Shown in pieces: positions 29,261 to 36,128 of a stretch of 42,176 nucleotides of DNA. The notes under the pieces were generated by a model, which worked only from the letters and a program-made list of their open reading frames with translations, made no database searches and was not told where the DNA came from. A program made the position numbers and the translations under genes. The stretch spans positions 1 to 42,176 of the forward strand of contig JAGQUV010000016.1 in NCBI GenBank assembly GCA_020438295.1, written 5' to 3'. The stretch's first letter is position 1; each line of letters starts with the position of its first letter. This DNA comes from Solirubrobacterales bacterium. GTDB lineage: Bacteria; Actinomycetota; Thermoleophilia; Solirubrobacterales; 70-9.

Positions 29261-29266
29261 AGTGTA
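29261..29266 (-). promoter_or_regulatory. -10 element (TACACT), leaderless start
   Basis: On the minus strand TACACT ends 6 nt before the ATG at 29254. No Shine-Dalgarno sequence. Confidence 0.45.
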
Positions 29267-29328
29267 TGCGGCAGCGCGAAGACGTTCGTCATCATCGGCA
29301 GGTGCTGCATCACCAGCCCCCGCGCCGG

Positions 29329-29334
29329 TATCCT
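29329..29334 (+). promoter_or_regulatory. -10 element (TATCCT), leaderless start
   Basis: TATCCT ends 6 nt before the GTG at 29341. Divergent from the hydrolase promoter 60 bp away. Confidence 0.4.
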
Positions 29335-29340
29335 CCGGAT

Positions 29341-30240
29341 GTGAGCCCCAACGGCGAGTCAGGTTCCGACCGGCCCGCGCGGCTGACCTTCCTGCAGCGG
29401 CGGGCACTGAAGCGTCTCCGGCGCATGGCGGAGCGAGACTCGGGCGAGCCGCTGCAGCCGGAGGACTGGGAGGCACTCTGGGGCCTCGAGCACACTTCCG
29501 GCGCAAGGGCCCTCAAGCGTCTCTGGCACTGGCTGCCGGGTAACCCGCGGTGCGGGATGTGCGGAGCCCCGTTCGCGGGCCCCGGCCGGATGATCAGCAG
29601 GCCGCTCGGCTATCGGCCGTCTCGCAAGAACCCCCATCTCTGCGCCACCTGCGTCGAGCTGTCGTCGCCGGGCGGCATGACGACCGAGACCGGGATCCTG
29701 TTCGCCGACCTGCGCGGGTTCACCAGTGCCTCCGAGGGCGCCGACCCGGAACAGGTCTCCAGGACGCTACGCCGGTTCTACGGGTGCGCCGAGCAGGTGC
29801 TGTTCCCCGAGGCCGTGATCGACAAGCTGATCGGCGACGAGGTGATGGCCCTCTATATCTGCTGGCCCGACAGCGACGTGACGATTGAGTCGGCGCCGGG
29901 CGTGATGGTCGATCATGCCCGGGGCCTGCTGGAAGCGGTCGGTTACGGCGCAGCCGACGGTCCGTTCGTCGAAGTCGGGGTCGGCCTCGACTTCGGCAAG
30001 GCGTTCGTCGGCAACATAGGCGACCGCGCCGTCTACGACTTCACCGCGGTCGGTGACGTGGTCAACACGGCGGCCCGCCTGCAGGCGGAGGCGGCCGGTG
30101 GCGAGATCGTCATCTCCGAGCGCGTGGCGGCCGGACTCATCGAGCCGGCGGGCGAGCCGGTCGAGCTCGAGCTCAAAGGCAAGTCGGCCCCCGAGCGCGG
30201 ATACAGGCTCTCGGCCGGGACGCGCCCGCCGTCGCCGTAA
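29341..30240 (+). CDS. Class III adenylate/guanylate cyclase with zinc-ribbon-like N-terminus
   Basis: A 299-residue soluble protein. The cyclase domain spans about residues 115-275, with GILFADLRGFTSASEG (first metal Asp), DKLIGDEVMALY (second metal Asp), GVGLDFGKAFVGNIGD and FTAVGDVVNTAARLQ. Before it lies a four-cysteine motif, CGMCGAPF and CATCVE about 30 residues apart, likely a zinc- or Fe-S-binding ribbon, and a helical N-terminal segment. This suggests a cyclase gated by metal or redox state. I chose the GTG at 29341 over an upstream ATG at 29266 because of the -10 spacing. Adenylate versus guanylate specificity is not assignable. Confidence 0.9.
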   Translation: MSPNGESGSDRPARLTFLQRRALKRLRRMAERDSGEPLQPEDWEALWGLEHTSGARALKRLWHWLPGNPRCGMCGAPFAGPGRMISRPLGYRPSRKNPHLCATCVELSSPGGMTTETGILFADLRGFTSASEGADPEQVSRTLRRFYGCAEQVLFPEAVIDKLIGDEVMALYICWPDSDVTIESAPGVMVDHARGLLEAVGYGAADGPFVEVGVGLDFGKAFVGNIGDRAVYDFTAVGDVVNTAARLQAEAAGGEIVISERVAAGLIEPAGEPVELELKGKSAPERGYRLSAGTRPPSP

Positions 30241-30650
30241 CGGGGCGGGACCCGGCCGGTCCCCACGGTCACAGCCGAAACAGCGGCGGAGCCGGCGCCG
30301 ACCTGCTCAAGGGTGGCCAGGAAAACGACGGCCAGTTCGGCGGCAAGGGCCGGGACCTGTGCAACGGTGGCCCTGGGCGTGACCGGGCCGGCAGCTGCGA
30401 ACGCCTGGCCAGCATCCCCTGAACGAGGTCCCGAAACCGGCCCGGTCGGCCCCCTCCGCCGATGGGCACGCTGCCGCCGATCCCAGGGCGTCTGGCGGGT
30501 CCTGGAATCGGACAGGTCTCGTGGTACCCAACGACGGGACCTCGTTCCGGGGATTCGGCAGGCCCCGGAAAGGAAGCCTCGACGGCCTCGGTCGGCTTCC
30601 GGTCGAGGTGTGCCGGGCCGCCCGGAACGAGTTCAATAGGATCACCCGCG
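30241..30650. other. 410-bp non-coding stretch with long-range inverted repeat
   Basis: No convincing ORF on either strand: frames here are short, Pro/Arg-rich and resemble no family. A 13-bp perfect inverted repeat (GAACGAGGTCCCG at 30421-30433 and its complement at 30535-30547) encloses 101 nt. Local hairpins occur at 30247-30263 (GGGACC/GGTCCC, possibly the cyclase-gene terminator) and 30572-30600 (GGAAGCC/GGCTTCC). It does not match the RNase P, tmRNA or SRP signatures I know. A structured RNA or a decayed gene are both possible. Confidence 0.35.
30637..30642 (+). promoter_or_regulatory. -10 element (TAGGAT), leaderless start
   Basis: TAGGAT ends 8 nt before the ATG at 30651. Confidence 0.45.
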
Positions 30651-31142
30651 ATGACCGTCACAGCGGCCCCTCCCAGCCCGGCCCCGCGAACCTTCGGCTC
30701 ACCCGGTGAGGCTCTGGCCGACGTCGCCGGCGTAGCCCGCCGCGTGCTGCCGATCGCCGGGGTCTACCTGCGCGGCGATCTCGACCCGGAGCTGCGCGAG
30801 CGCGTGATGGTCGCGGTCAGTCAGACAAACGCCTGTCGCGGCTGCAGCCGCGTTCACAAGCGCTGGGCGATCCGGACCGGGGTCGGAGCGGACGAACTCG
30901 AGTCGATCGGTCTGGGCGATCTCGCATCGCTGAGCCCGCGTAGCCGCGCCGCGGTTCTTTATGCAACGGAAGCGGCCGAGGCACGTTTTCGCCGGCCGGT
31001 CCCGGCCGAGGTCGCCGCATACGCGGGCGAACACCTGACCAGCGGCGAACTGGACGCTGTCGATGCGATCGCCCGGATGATCGCCCTCGCCAACCTGTCG
31101 GCCAGCACGACCGAAGAGCTGTTGGCGAAGCTCCCGGGCTGA
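30651..31142 (+). CDS. AhpD/carboxymuconolactone-decarboxylase-like protein
   Basis: A 163-residue all-helical protein with the AhpD-type redox motif NACRGCSRVHKRW (CxxC followed by His four residues later, about residues 60-72), as in alkylhydroperoxidase D and peroxidase-related CMD proteins. These act as thiol reductants or peroxidases. The start at 30651 is supported by the -10 element; the frame extends to 30462 but without homology. The neighbour katG is 2 kb away, so a joint oxidative-stress role is only suggestive. Confidence 0.82.
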   Translation: MTVTAAPPSPAPRTFGSPGEALADVAGVARRVLPIAGVYLRGDLDPELRERVMVAVSQTNACRGCSRVHKRWAIRTGVGADELESIGLGDLASLSPRSRAAVLYATEAAEARFRRPVPAEVAAYAGEHLTSGELDAVDAIARMIALANLSASTTEELLAKLPG

Positions 31143-31181
31143 GCCGACTCGAGGTTCGAGCTCGCGCACAGTGGGCTTGGG

Positions 31182-32294
31182 TCAGCCTCCCGGGCTCAGG
31201 CCTTGATCACCGCTGCGGTTCGGCCTCCGCCCGCGCGCGGCGAGCTTCAAGCCGCCGCTACGCACATCGGGTCCCGTCGCCTGGAAGGCCGGTACTACCT
31301 CGGCCGTGATCAGCCCCCTCTCCGGCGTGGCCCGGTCCAGGATCTCGAACCACCTGCCGATCCGGGGCGGTCTGTCGACAACCGTGGTCACGGTCGGAAC
31401 CCGCCGGCGCAGGCTCGAGAAGCGGTCGCCGTGGGGTCGGTGGTCGCCGTGGTAGCCCCAGATCCCGCGCAGCGCGGTGGCGCCGGGTGCTCCCCCGGCG
31501 CGGAGGGCGCGGATCGCGGAGACGTGCACCGGCTCCCCTTCGAAACGGTTCTGCTCGCTCGAGTACAGCATCAGCTTGACCCAGCGATCGAGACCTTGCT
31601 CGTCCGCACCGGGACCGTCCCCGAGCTCGGCCAGCGTCTTTCCGTCGCGCTTCAGCGACCGGGCCCGCTCCAACGTGATCATCACCTCACCCGGCAGCGA
31701 CTCGAGCTCGGGAAGGGCCTCGACCAGCCGGTCGCGCCGGCCAATCGAGATGACCATGACCGGTACCTCGAGGTTGCGGGAGAAGAAGCGCGCCCTGCGA
31801 CGCGCGCCGGCTACGGTTCCGTCGACGCCGACCAGCACCGTGGCGCCGGCGACCCGGTGGTCGCGGAACACCTGGACGGCCTTCTCGTACGCGGGTCGTC
31901 CGGCGTCTCTTTCTCCGCGACCGAAGTAGACGGTCAGCTTGACCTCTTCCCCGAGCCCTCGCGGGATCTCGGGCGAGCGGTCGTCGGCCAGCAGGGCCCG
32001 CTCGATCGTGATCAGCCCGTCGAAGCGGAGCCTTCTTACCTCGGCCAGGGCCGCATCTATCCTGGCCGGCACATCGACCGCCACCGCGACCACCGGCAGG
32101 TCCTCGGACAGAGTCAGCAGCCGGTCGGTGCGCAGGTGGTGCTTGATCCCGAAGCCCTCGGCGCCCCGCATCAGCACGCTGACCGAGATCTGATGCCGCT
32201 CAAAGACGTTGAGCAGGTGATCGGCGAGGAACCGCTCTTCGACCCGGTCCCGCTCGCCGAAATAGATCGTCAGCTTGCGGGCGTCCCGGCTCAC
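31182..32294 (-). CDS. Protein with three tandem DUF190 domains, fluoride locus
   Basis: A 370-residue protein made of three successive DUF190 units at about residues 6-105, 116-215 and 236-335. The units begin with RKLTIYFGERD, VKLTVYFGRGE and VKLMLYSSEQN, and the first two end with LITIERALL and VMITLERAR. DUF190 proteins are usually single domains of about 110 residues with a PII-like ferredoxin fold and are often encoded next to crcB. The third unit is the most diverged. The ATG overlaps the fluC stop by 4 bp, so it is the third gene of the fluoride operon. A role in sensing or modulating the channel is inference. Basic tail at the end. Confidence 0.88.
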   Translation of the reverse strand: MSRDARKLTIYFGERDRVEERFLADHLLNVFERHQISVSVLMRGAEGFGIKHHLRTDRLLTLSEDLPVVAVAVDVPARIDAALAEVRRLRFDGLITIERALLADDRSPEIPRGLGEEVKLTVYFGRGERDAGRPAYEKAVQVFRDHRVAGATVLVGVDGTVAGARRRARFFSRNLEVPVMVISIGRRDRLVEALPELESLPGEVMITLERARSLKRDGKTLAELGDGPGADEQGLDRWVKLMLYSSEQNRFEGEPVHVSAIRALRAGGAPGATALRGIWGYHGDHRPHGDRFSSLRRRVPTVTTVVDRPPRIGRWFEILDRATPERGLITAEVVPAFQATGPDVRSGGLKLAARGRRPNRSGDQGLSPGG

Positions 32295-32656
32295 AACGCC
32301 GCTCCGACCTGCATGCCGAGCCAGGCCAGGCCGATTCCGAGCCCGAGGCTGGCCAGGATGTTCAATCCGGCGACCCTCAGCTGTCCGTCTTCGGTCAGCC
32401 GCTCGGACTCGAACATCCAGGTGCTGAACGTGGTGAAGCTACCGAGCAGACCGACGCCCGCGAGCCGGAGAGCGTCGCCATCTACCCCGATGCCCACGAG
32501 CAGGCCGAGCAGAAGCGCACCGGCGAGGTTGACGGCGAAGGTGCCGGAAGGGAAGTTGCCGTTGAGCCGATCGGAGACCACAGCGTCGAGACCGAAGCGG
32601 AGAACTGCCCCGAACCCACCCAGCAGACCGAGCCCGCACCAGACGAAGAGATCCAT
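32291..32656 (-). CDS. crcB: Fluoride channel Fluc/CrcB, second subunit
   Basis: A 121-residue, four-helix membrane protein of the FluC family, which exports fluoride as a dual-topology dimer. Motifs: LGLLGGFGAVLRFGLD at the N-terminus, GTFAVNLAGALLLG (pore Asn) and GVGLLGSFTTFSTWMFES, the signature with the phenylalanine/threonine track. Start and stop overlap both neighbours (1 bp with the upstream crcB, 4 bp with the DUF190 gene). Two adjacent, different paralogues usually mean a heterodimeric channel. Confidence 0.93.
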   Translation of the reverse strand: MDLFVWCGLGLLGGFGAVLRFGLDAVVSDRLNGNFPSGTFAVNLAGALLLGLLVGIGVDGDALRLAGVGLLGSFTTFSTWMFESERLTEDGQLRVAGLNILASLGLGIGLAWLGMQVGAAL

Positions 32657-33048
32657 CAGGCCAACCGCGCCCTTCTGACCAGTCCGGTGGCGACGGCGAC
32701 CGCCAGGAACCCGGCGACGATGCTGACCGCGGCATAGGCGGCCGCCCGGCCGCCGGCCCCGTGCTCGACCATCTGCACGATCTCGACCTGCATCGCCGAG
32801 AAGGTGGTGAGCGCGCCGCAGAGACCGGTGCCGAGCAGGGGCCGGCGGTAGGCCGAGAGCGGCAGGCGTTCCTGGAGCCGGGTCGTGAAGTAGCCGAGTG
32901 CGGACGCGCCGACCAGATTGGCGATGAAGGTCGGCCAGGGCCAGGCGTCCGGGCCCACCGGGATCACGTCGACGAGCAGCGCGCGGGCGATCGCGCCGAT
33001 GAACCCACCCGCGAATATGGCTGCAAGCTCGCGGCGATCGAAAGTCAC
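32656..33048 (-). CDS. crcB: Fluoride channel Fluc/CrcB, first subunit
   Basis: A 130-residue FluC-family membrane protein. [30 protein letters not shown] (pore Asn) and [19 protein letters not shown] are the family motifs. Start: GTG at 33048, overlapping the stop of a possible 20-codon leader ORF (GTGA). No own Shine-Dalgarno sequence at a normal distance is visible, so translation may depend on the leader. It is the first channel gene downstream of the fluoride riboswitch. Confidence 0.92.
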   Translation of the reverse strand: MTFDRRELAAIFAGGFIGAIARALLVDVIPVGPDAWPWPTFIANLVGASALGYFTTRLQERLPLSAYRRPLLGTGLCGALTTFSAMQVEIVQMVEHGAGGRAAAYAAVSIVAGFLAVAVATGLVRRARLA

Positions 33049-33107
33049 GGCCGGGGCCCAGCTCCGCCCTGGAGCGTTCGGGGTTGCGACGGGCAGTTGG
33101 AATGCAC
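33045..33107 (-). CDS. Possible 20-residue leader peptide upstream of crcB
   Basis: GTG at 33107 with AGGAG 6 nt upstream; the ORF runs 20 codons and its TGA overlaps the crcB GTG. The peptide (starts [10 protein letters not shown], ends GPRP) has no recognisable function; it may only couple riboswitch control of its Shine-Dalgarno sequence to crcB. Evidence is the ribosome site, the GTGA overlap and the lack of a site for crcB itself. Confidence 0.35.
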   Translation of the reverse strand: MHSNCPSQPRTLQGGAGPRP

Positions 33108-33113
33108 GGCAGG

Positions 33114-33140
33114 CTCCTACGAATGGTTCGGTCTCGTAGG
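33114..33140 (-). promoter_or_regulatory. Riboswitch expression platform: SD-sequestering hairpin
   Basis: CCTACGA (33140-33134 on minus) pairs perfectly with TCGTAGG (33122-33116), loop 11 nt. The right arm overlaps the Shine-Dalgarno AGGAG (33118-33114), and the left arm overlaps the last two bases of the aptamer's pseudoknot strand. Fluoride binding would favour the pseudoknot and free the ribosome site, an ON switch for translation. Inferred from base pairing only. Confidence 0.6.
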
Positions 33141-33208
33141 GGCCATCAGCGTTACCAGTTCGCGGTTCGCGCTACCGGGGTAACGCAAGCGGGCTCCATC
33201 GCTCGGCC
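33136..33208 (-). promoter_or_regulatory. Fluoride riboswitch (crcB motif)
   Basis: Minus-strand RNA has the aptamer layout: a 5' hairpin AGCG-AUGGAGCC-CGCU (33203-33188), a second perfect 8-bp stem GCGUUACC/GGUAACGC (33186-33179 with 33156-33149), then UGAUGGCCCCUAC (33148-33136), matching the conserved UGAUGrCnCCUAC end. The pseudoknot between loop GGAGCC (33197-33192) and GGCCCC (33144-33139) pairs at five of six positions, with one A-C mismatch. Location directly upstream of two crcB genes confirms the call. Confidence 0.9.
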
Positions 33209-33212
33209 ACCG

Positions 33213-33243
33213 ATGCTACCAGCGGGACGACGCAATCGGACAA
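33213..33243 (-). promoter_or_regulatory. Promoter of the fluoride operon
   Basis: -35 TTGTCC (33243-33238), 19-nt spacer, -10 TAGCAT (33218-33213) on the minus strand. Transcription would begin a few bases before the aptamer. Confidence 0.55.
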
Positions 33244-33413
33244 CCCCGGCCCGGTCCGGGTCCGAACCGCCGGTGCCGGTGCGACTCGTCCGAGGCCCAC
33301 CTCAGCGCCTGTAACCGAAATCGAGCGTGTAGGTGGCGGCGCTGGCCCGGTGGTGCCGGGGCGAGCCCCAGCGCACCCCGACCTCCGCGGCAAGGAGATC
33401 CATCGGAGCCGCG

Positions 33414-33860
33414 CTATTCGACCTCGAAGCGCCCGTGTGAGGCAAGCGGAGTGCGCTGCGCGATCTCGGGCATGTACTCATCAAGGAACACGCGAGCGAC
33501 CAGCTCCTGACGGGAGTCGACGTCGAGCTTCTCGAACAGGCTCTTGATGTGATCTCGCACCGTGTGGGAGAGCCATTCCGGAAGAACGAGGCCAGGGACA
33601 AGCTCGGAAGGGGTAGCTCGCCCTCGCCGTGGGCGAGCAACTCGGCGTCCAGTAGTGGTCGGGCTGCGGGGGTGATCAGCTCCGGTTCGCCGGCGGGACC
33701 GAGGAGGAACGGGCCCGGGGCTTCGGCCCCCGTTGCGTGTCGTGCGGCCTCGAAGCGTAACGAGCCGCGGATGCCGTGGGCGATCGGTCCGGCGACGCGG
33801 GCGAACGCGGCGGCCGCGGAGTCGTTCAGGGGAAGACCTGTAGCGGCCGGCGGATCGCCT
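33414..33860 (-). pseudogene. Remnant of a LuxR-type (GAF-HTH) transcription regulator
   Basis: Two pieces of one regulator in different frames. The upstream piece (about 33855-33590) reads FARVAGPIAHGIRGSLRFEA and GPFLLGPAGEPELITPAARP, like the GAF-domain C-part of actinobacterial HTH regulators. The downstream piece (about 33570-33414) reads HTVRDHIKSLFEKLDVDS and RQELVARVFLDE, the second half of a LuxR HTH, then a stop at 33414. The linker, the TPRERE part and the first HTH helix are missing, and the 5' end is cut at the stop of the next gene, so it is a double-truncated fossil. Not expressed as a working protein. Confidence 0.75.
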
Positions 33861-35849
33861 CTAGCAGGACCCGTTCTTCTGCTTCAGCGCCACTTGTTTT
33901 TTCTTTTGCGCCTTGGTCAGGTTCTTTTTCTGTTTCCTCAGCTTCTTCTTGGCCTGCTTCCTTTTCTTGCCCGAGCTCTTCTTGACCGCCCTCTGAGCTT
34001 TCCTGACCCTCTTCGACCGGTTCTTGACCTGCCCCTTCGCCTTGTTCAGGGCCCTCCTGGCCTTGTTGCAGGTGGAAGTGTCGGGTACGGGATCAACCAC
34101 GGGCGGAATCACCGAGTCCACCTCTGATGTGTCGTCAGGGCCCGTGCAACCGGGGTCGGCCGGGTAGTCGGTTTTGCCGTCGCCGTCGTTGTCGATGCCG
34201 TCGGAGCAAACGGGATCCGGGTCGGGATCGACCACAGGGTCGACCTCGGATGTGTCATTCGTACCGGTACAGCCGGGGTCGGCCGGGTAGTCGGTTTTGC
34301 CGTCGCCGTCGTTGTCGAAGCCGTCGGAACAGGCCGGGTCGGTTTCATCGTCGAACGAGGGATCCGGGGGCAAGGGTGGCATCACGTACGGTGCCAAGGG
34401 CAGCCCGGCGTCTATTACCTTGGCCTCGTCCGGATGGGCGCGGTCGAGCGGGGCGACCAGGAGCGACCCATGACCGGTCACCTGGCGCTGCTCGGCGAGG
34501 TCTTGCGTCGACGCGTTGGCCCCGGCGTCGATCGCCGCCAGGTTCCCGACTGGAACGCTGGCCGAATCGACCGGCACCTCGGTCGCTCCGATCGCCGTCT
34601 CGGCGGTCGTCTCGTAGACCGGTCCCGGCGTCATTTCGACGCACTCGCTTATTCGATGGGCCTTCACGGTGTCGCTCCCGCCGGCCGGGACGTGGGCCTC
34701 GGCCTCGAGGACGAAAGCATTCGCCGCCGGGTCCAGGTAGTTGAAGCCCATGCTCACCGTTCCTTCGGCGGTTGGCTTCGTGCGGATCGAAAACCCATCC
34801 GAAGACAGGTAGTCGGCGTCGGGGTCGGCCGGACAGCCGTCGGTCCAGTAACGCACCTGCGCCCTGGCTCCGGGCGGCCACTCCTGCAGCGTGCCGGCGG
34901 CGACGCCCGTGGTCGCGGTGCCGTTCCGGGCCACCGCCTGCAGGATCGGCCGCGGCGGCTCCACGTGGGCGGACCCGCTCGCCGAGCCCTTGCGACCGTC
35001 AGACGCGGTCGCCGTCGCCGTGATCGCGTAGTTACCTGGAGCGGAGTAGGTGTGCGAAGCGACGCTGCCGAAGCCGCCGAGCTGGGTGGTGCCATCGCCG
35101 AAGTCCCAGTGGAGCGACATCGACTGCTCCCCGGGATCGACCGCCCGGGCTACCGCCTTGGCGGTCAACCCGGAACCGGTGGTCGCAATCTCGACGTACG
35201 GGGGATCGAGGTCCTCCACCTGGGGTATGTACACCGCGCTATTGCTGCCGGTGGAGGCCTCGCAGTAGGTGTTGTTGTTCACGTAGCGACAGCCCGGCTT
35301 CTGGACAAGGTAGTTGTTGGAGCCCGCGGCGGAGTACCAGCCGGAGGGCAATGGCGGGCTCTCGTCGGTGACGTAAGTGCACGTGATCTTCCCGACGCAG
35401 TCGTAGAGGCTGCCGTCAATGACCCACTGCTTCTGGTAGAGCGGGATCTGGAACGCCGACGGGTCCGACCTGCCCGGCATGGGGTACAGCCTCAGCGCTA
35501 CAACCCACTCCTCTTCTTCGAACGAATACGGCGATGGCGTGCTGCCTGCATCGGTCATGGTGAAGGTAACCATCCCGGTGACGTCTTCCAGTTCGGGAAT
35601 GCCTCCGGTGACTGATTCGTTGATGTCGACCCGCATGGTCGGCATGTCGATGTGGAACCCGGTCGCTGGGCTCGCGTCGTACCTGGTCGTCGGTTGCTGG
35701 ATGCAGTCGGTGACCACGGACGCACCGCAAAGCGGCGGCGGGTCGAACTGGGAAAAGGCCGCGTCGGCGGAAGCCGACTGAAAGATCAGCCCGAGGCCGG
35801 CCACCACCAGCGCCGCAACGCCTGAAAACCCCCTGGCCTTACCCCTCAT
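33861..35849 (-). CDS. Secreted PKD-domain protein with DNDGDG repeats and lysine-rich tail
   Basis: A 662-residue exported protein. A signal peptide (GVAALVVAGLGLIFQSASADA) is at the N-terminus. About 235-290 is a PKD domain (LHWDFGDGTTQ, HTYSAPGNYAITATAT). Two 41-residue tandem repeats, each with DNDGDGKTDYPADPGCTG, follow near 515-590; the acidic loop looks calcium-binding, with a Cys pair in each. The last ~65 residues (CNKARRALNKAKGQ onward) are Lys/Arg-rich, coiled and bounded by cysteines, likely contacting wall polymers or DNA. Predicted promoter at 35856-35884, 6 nt from the ATG. Surface adhesion is a guess. Confidence 0.85.
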   Translation of the reverse strand: MRGKARGFSGVAALVVAGLGLIFQSASADAAFSQFDPPPLCGASVVTDCIQQPTTRYDASPATGFHIDMPTMRVDINESVTGGIPELEDVTGMVTFTMTDAGSTPSPYSFEEEEWVVALRLYPMPGRSDPSAFQIPLYQKQWVIDGSLYDCVGKITCTYVTDESPPLPSGWYSAAGSNNYLVQKPGCRYVNNNTYCEASTGSNSAVYIPQVEDLDPPYVEIATTGSGLTAKAVARAVDPGEQSMSLHWDFGDGTTQLGGFGSVASHTYSAPGNYAITATATASDGRKGSASGSAHVEPPRPILQAVARNGTATTGVAAGTLQEWPPGARAQVRYWTDGCPADPDADYLSSDGFSIRTKPTAEGTVSMGFNYLDPAANAFVLEAEAHVPAGGSDTVKAHRISECVEMTPGPVYETTAETAIGATEVPVDSASVPVGNLAAIDAGANASTQDLAEQRQVTGHGSLLVAPLDRAHPDEAKVIDAGLPLAPYVMPPLPPDPSFDDETDPACSDGFDNDGDGKTDYPADPGCTGTNDTSEVDPVVDPDPDPVCSDGIDNDGDGKTDYPADPGCTGPDDTSEVDSVIPPVVDPVPDTSTCNKARRALNKAKGQVKNRSKRVRKAQRAVKKSSGKKRKQAKKKLRKQKKNLTKAQKKKQVALKQKNGSC
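34129..34374. repeat. Two 123-bp direct repeats inside the PKD protein gene
   Basis: A block of about 45 identical bases recurs at 34150-34194 and 34273-34317 (period 123 bp, 41 codons). It encodes the duplicated DNDGDGKTDYPADPGC unit. The near-perfect nucleotide identity points to a recent duplication or gene conversion. Confidence 0.8.
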
Positions 35850-35855
35850 GCCATG

Positions 35856-35884
35856 TAACTATCAGCTTGCGGCAGCAAGTTCAA
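35856..35884 (-). promoter_or_regulatory. Promoter of the PKD protein gene
   Basis: On minus: -35 TTGAAC (35884-35879), 17-nt spacer, -10 TAGTTA (35861-35856), 6 nt to the ATG at 35849. The -35 overlaps the near-palindrome GTTCAGTTGAAC, and the spacer contains the inverted repeat CTTGC/GCAAG, possible regulator sites. Confidence 0.5.
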
Positions 35885-35967
35885 CTGAACGTCCGTCAAC
35901 GCGGCCATGGCGTCGGGGCATCTCCAGCAATCACTCGTCGAGCGTGAGGCGGTCTCCCTGACGAAAA

Positions 35968-36041
<74 letters not shown>

Positions 36042-36128
36042 GCGGAACCTCGCATTCTAGCACCGGAGGGCCGGCTCGATCGGAAGCACGCCGTTTCCTG
36101 GCGGCCGGCCGGGCGTTGAGGACGGCCT

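Noticed and set aside
30241..30650. Known structured RNAs (RNase P, tmRNA, SRP RNA) in the gap
   Set aside because: The characteristic conserved segments I could check for were not found.
33302..33403. 33-residue minus-strand ORF upstream of the fluoride promoter (MDLLAAEVGVRWGS start)
   Set aside because: No ribosome site and no recognisable family; probably chance or part of the decayed region.
34129..34374. Direct repeats that could be read as a CRISPR or VNTR
   Set aside because: They are two in-frame coding repeats (41 codons) with the encoded acidic motif conserved; no spacers, no cas genes.
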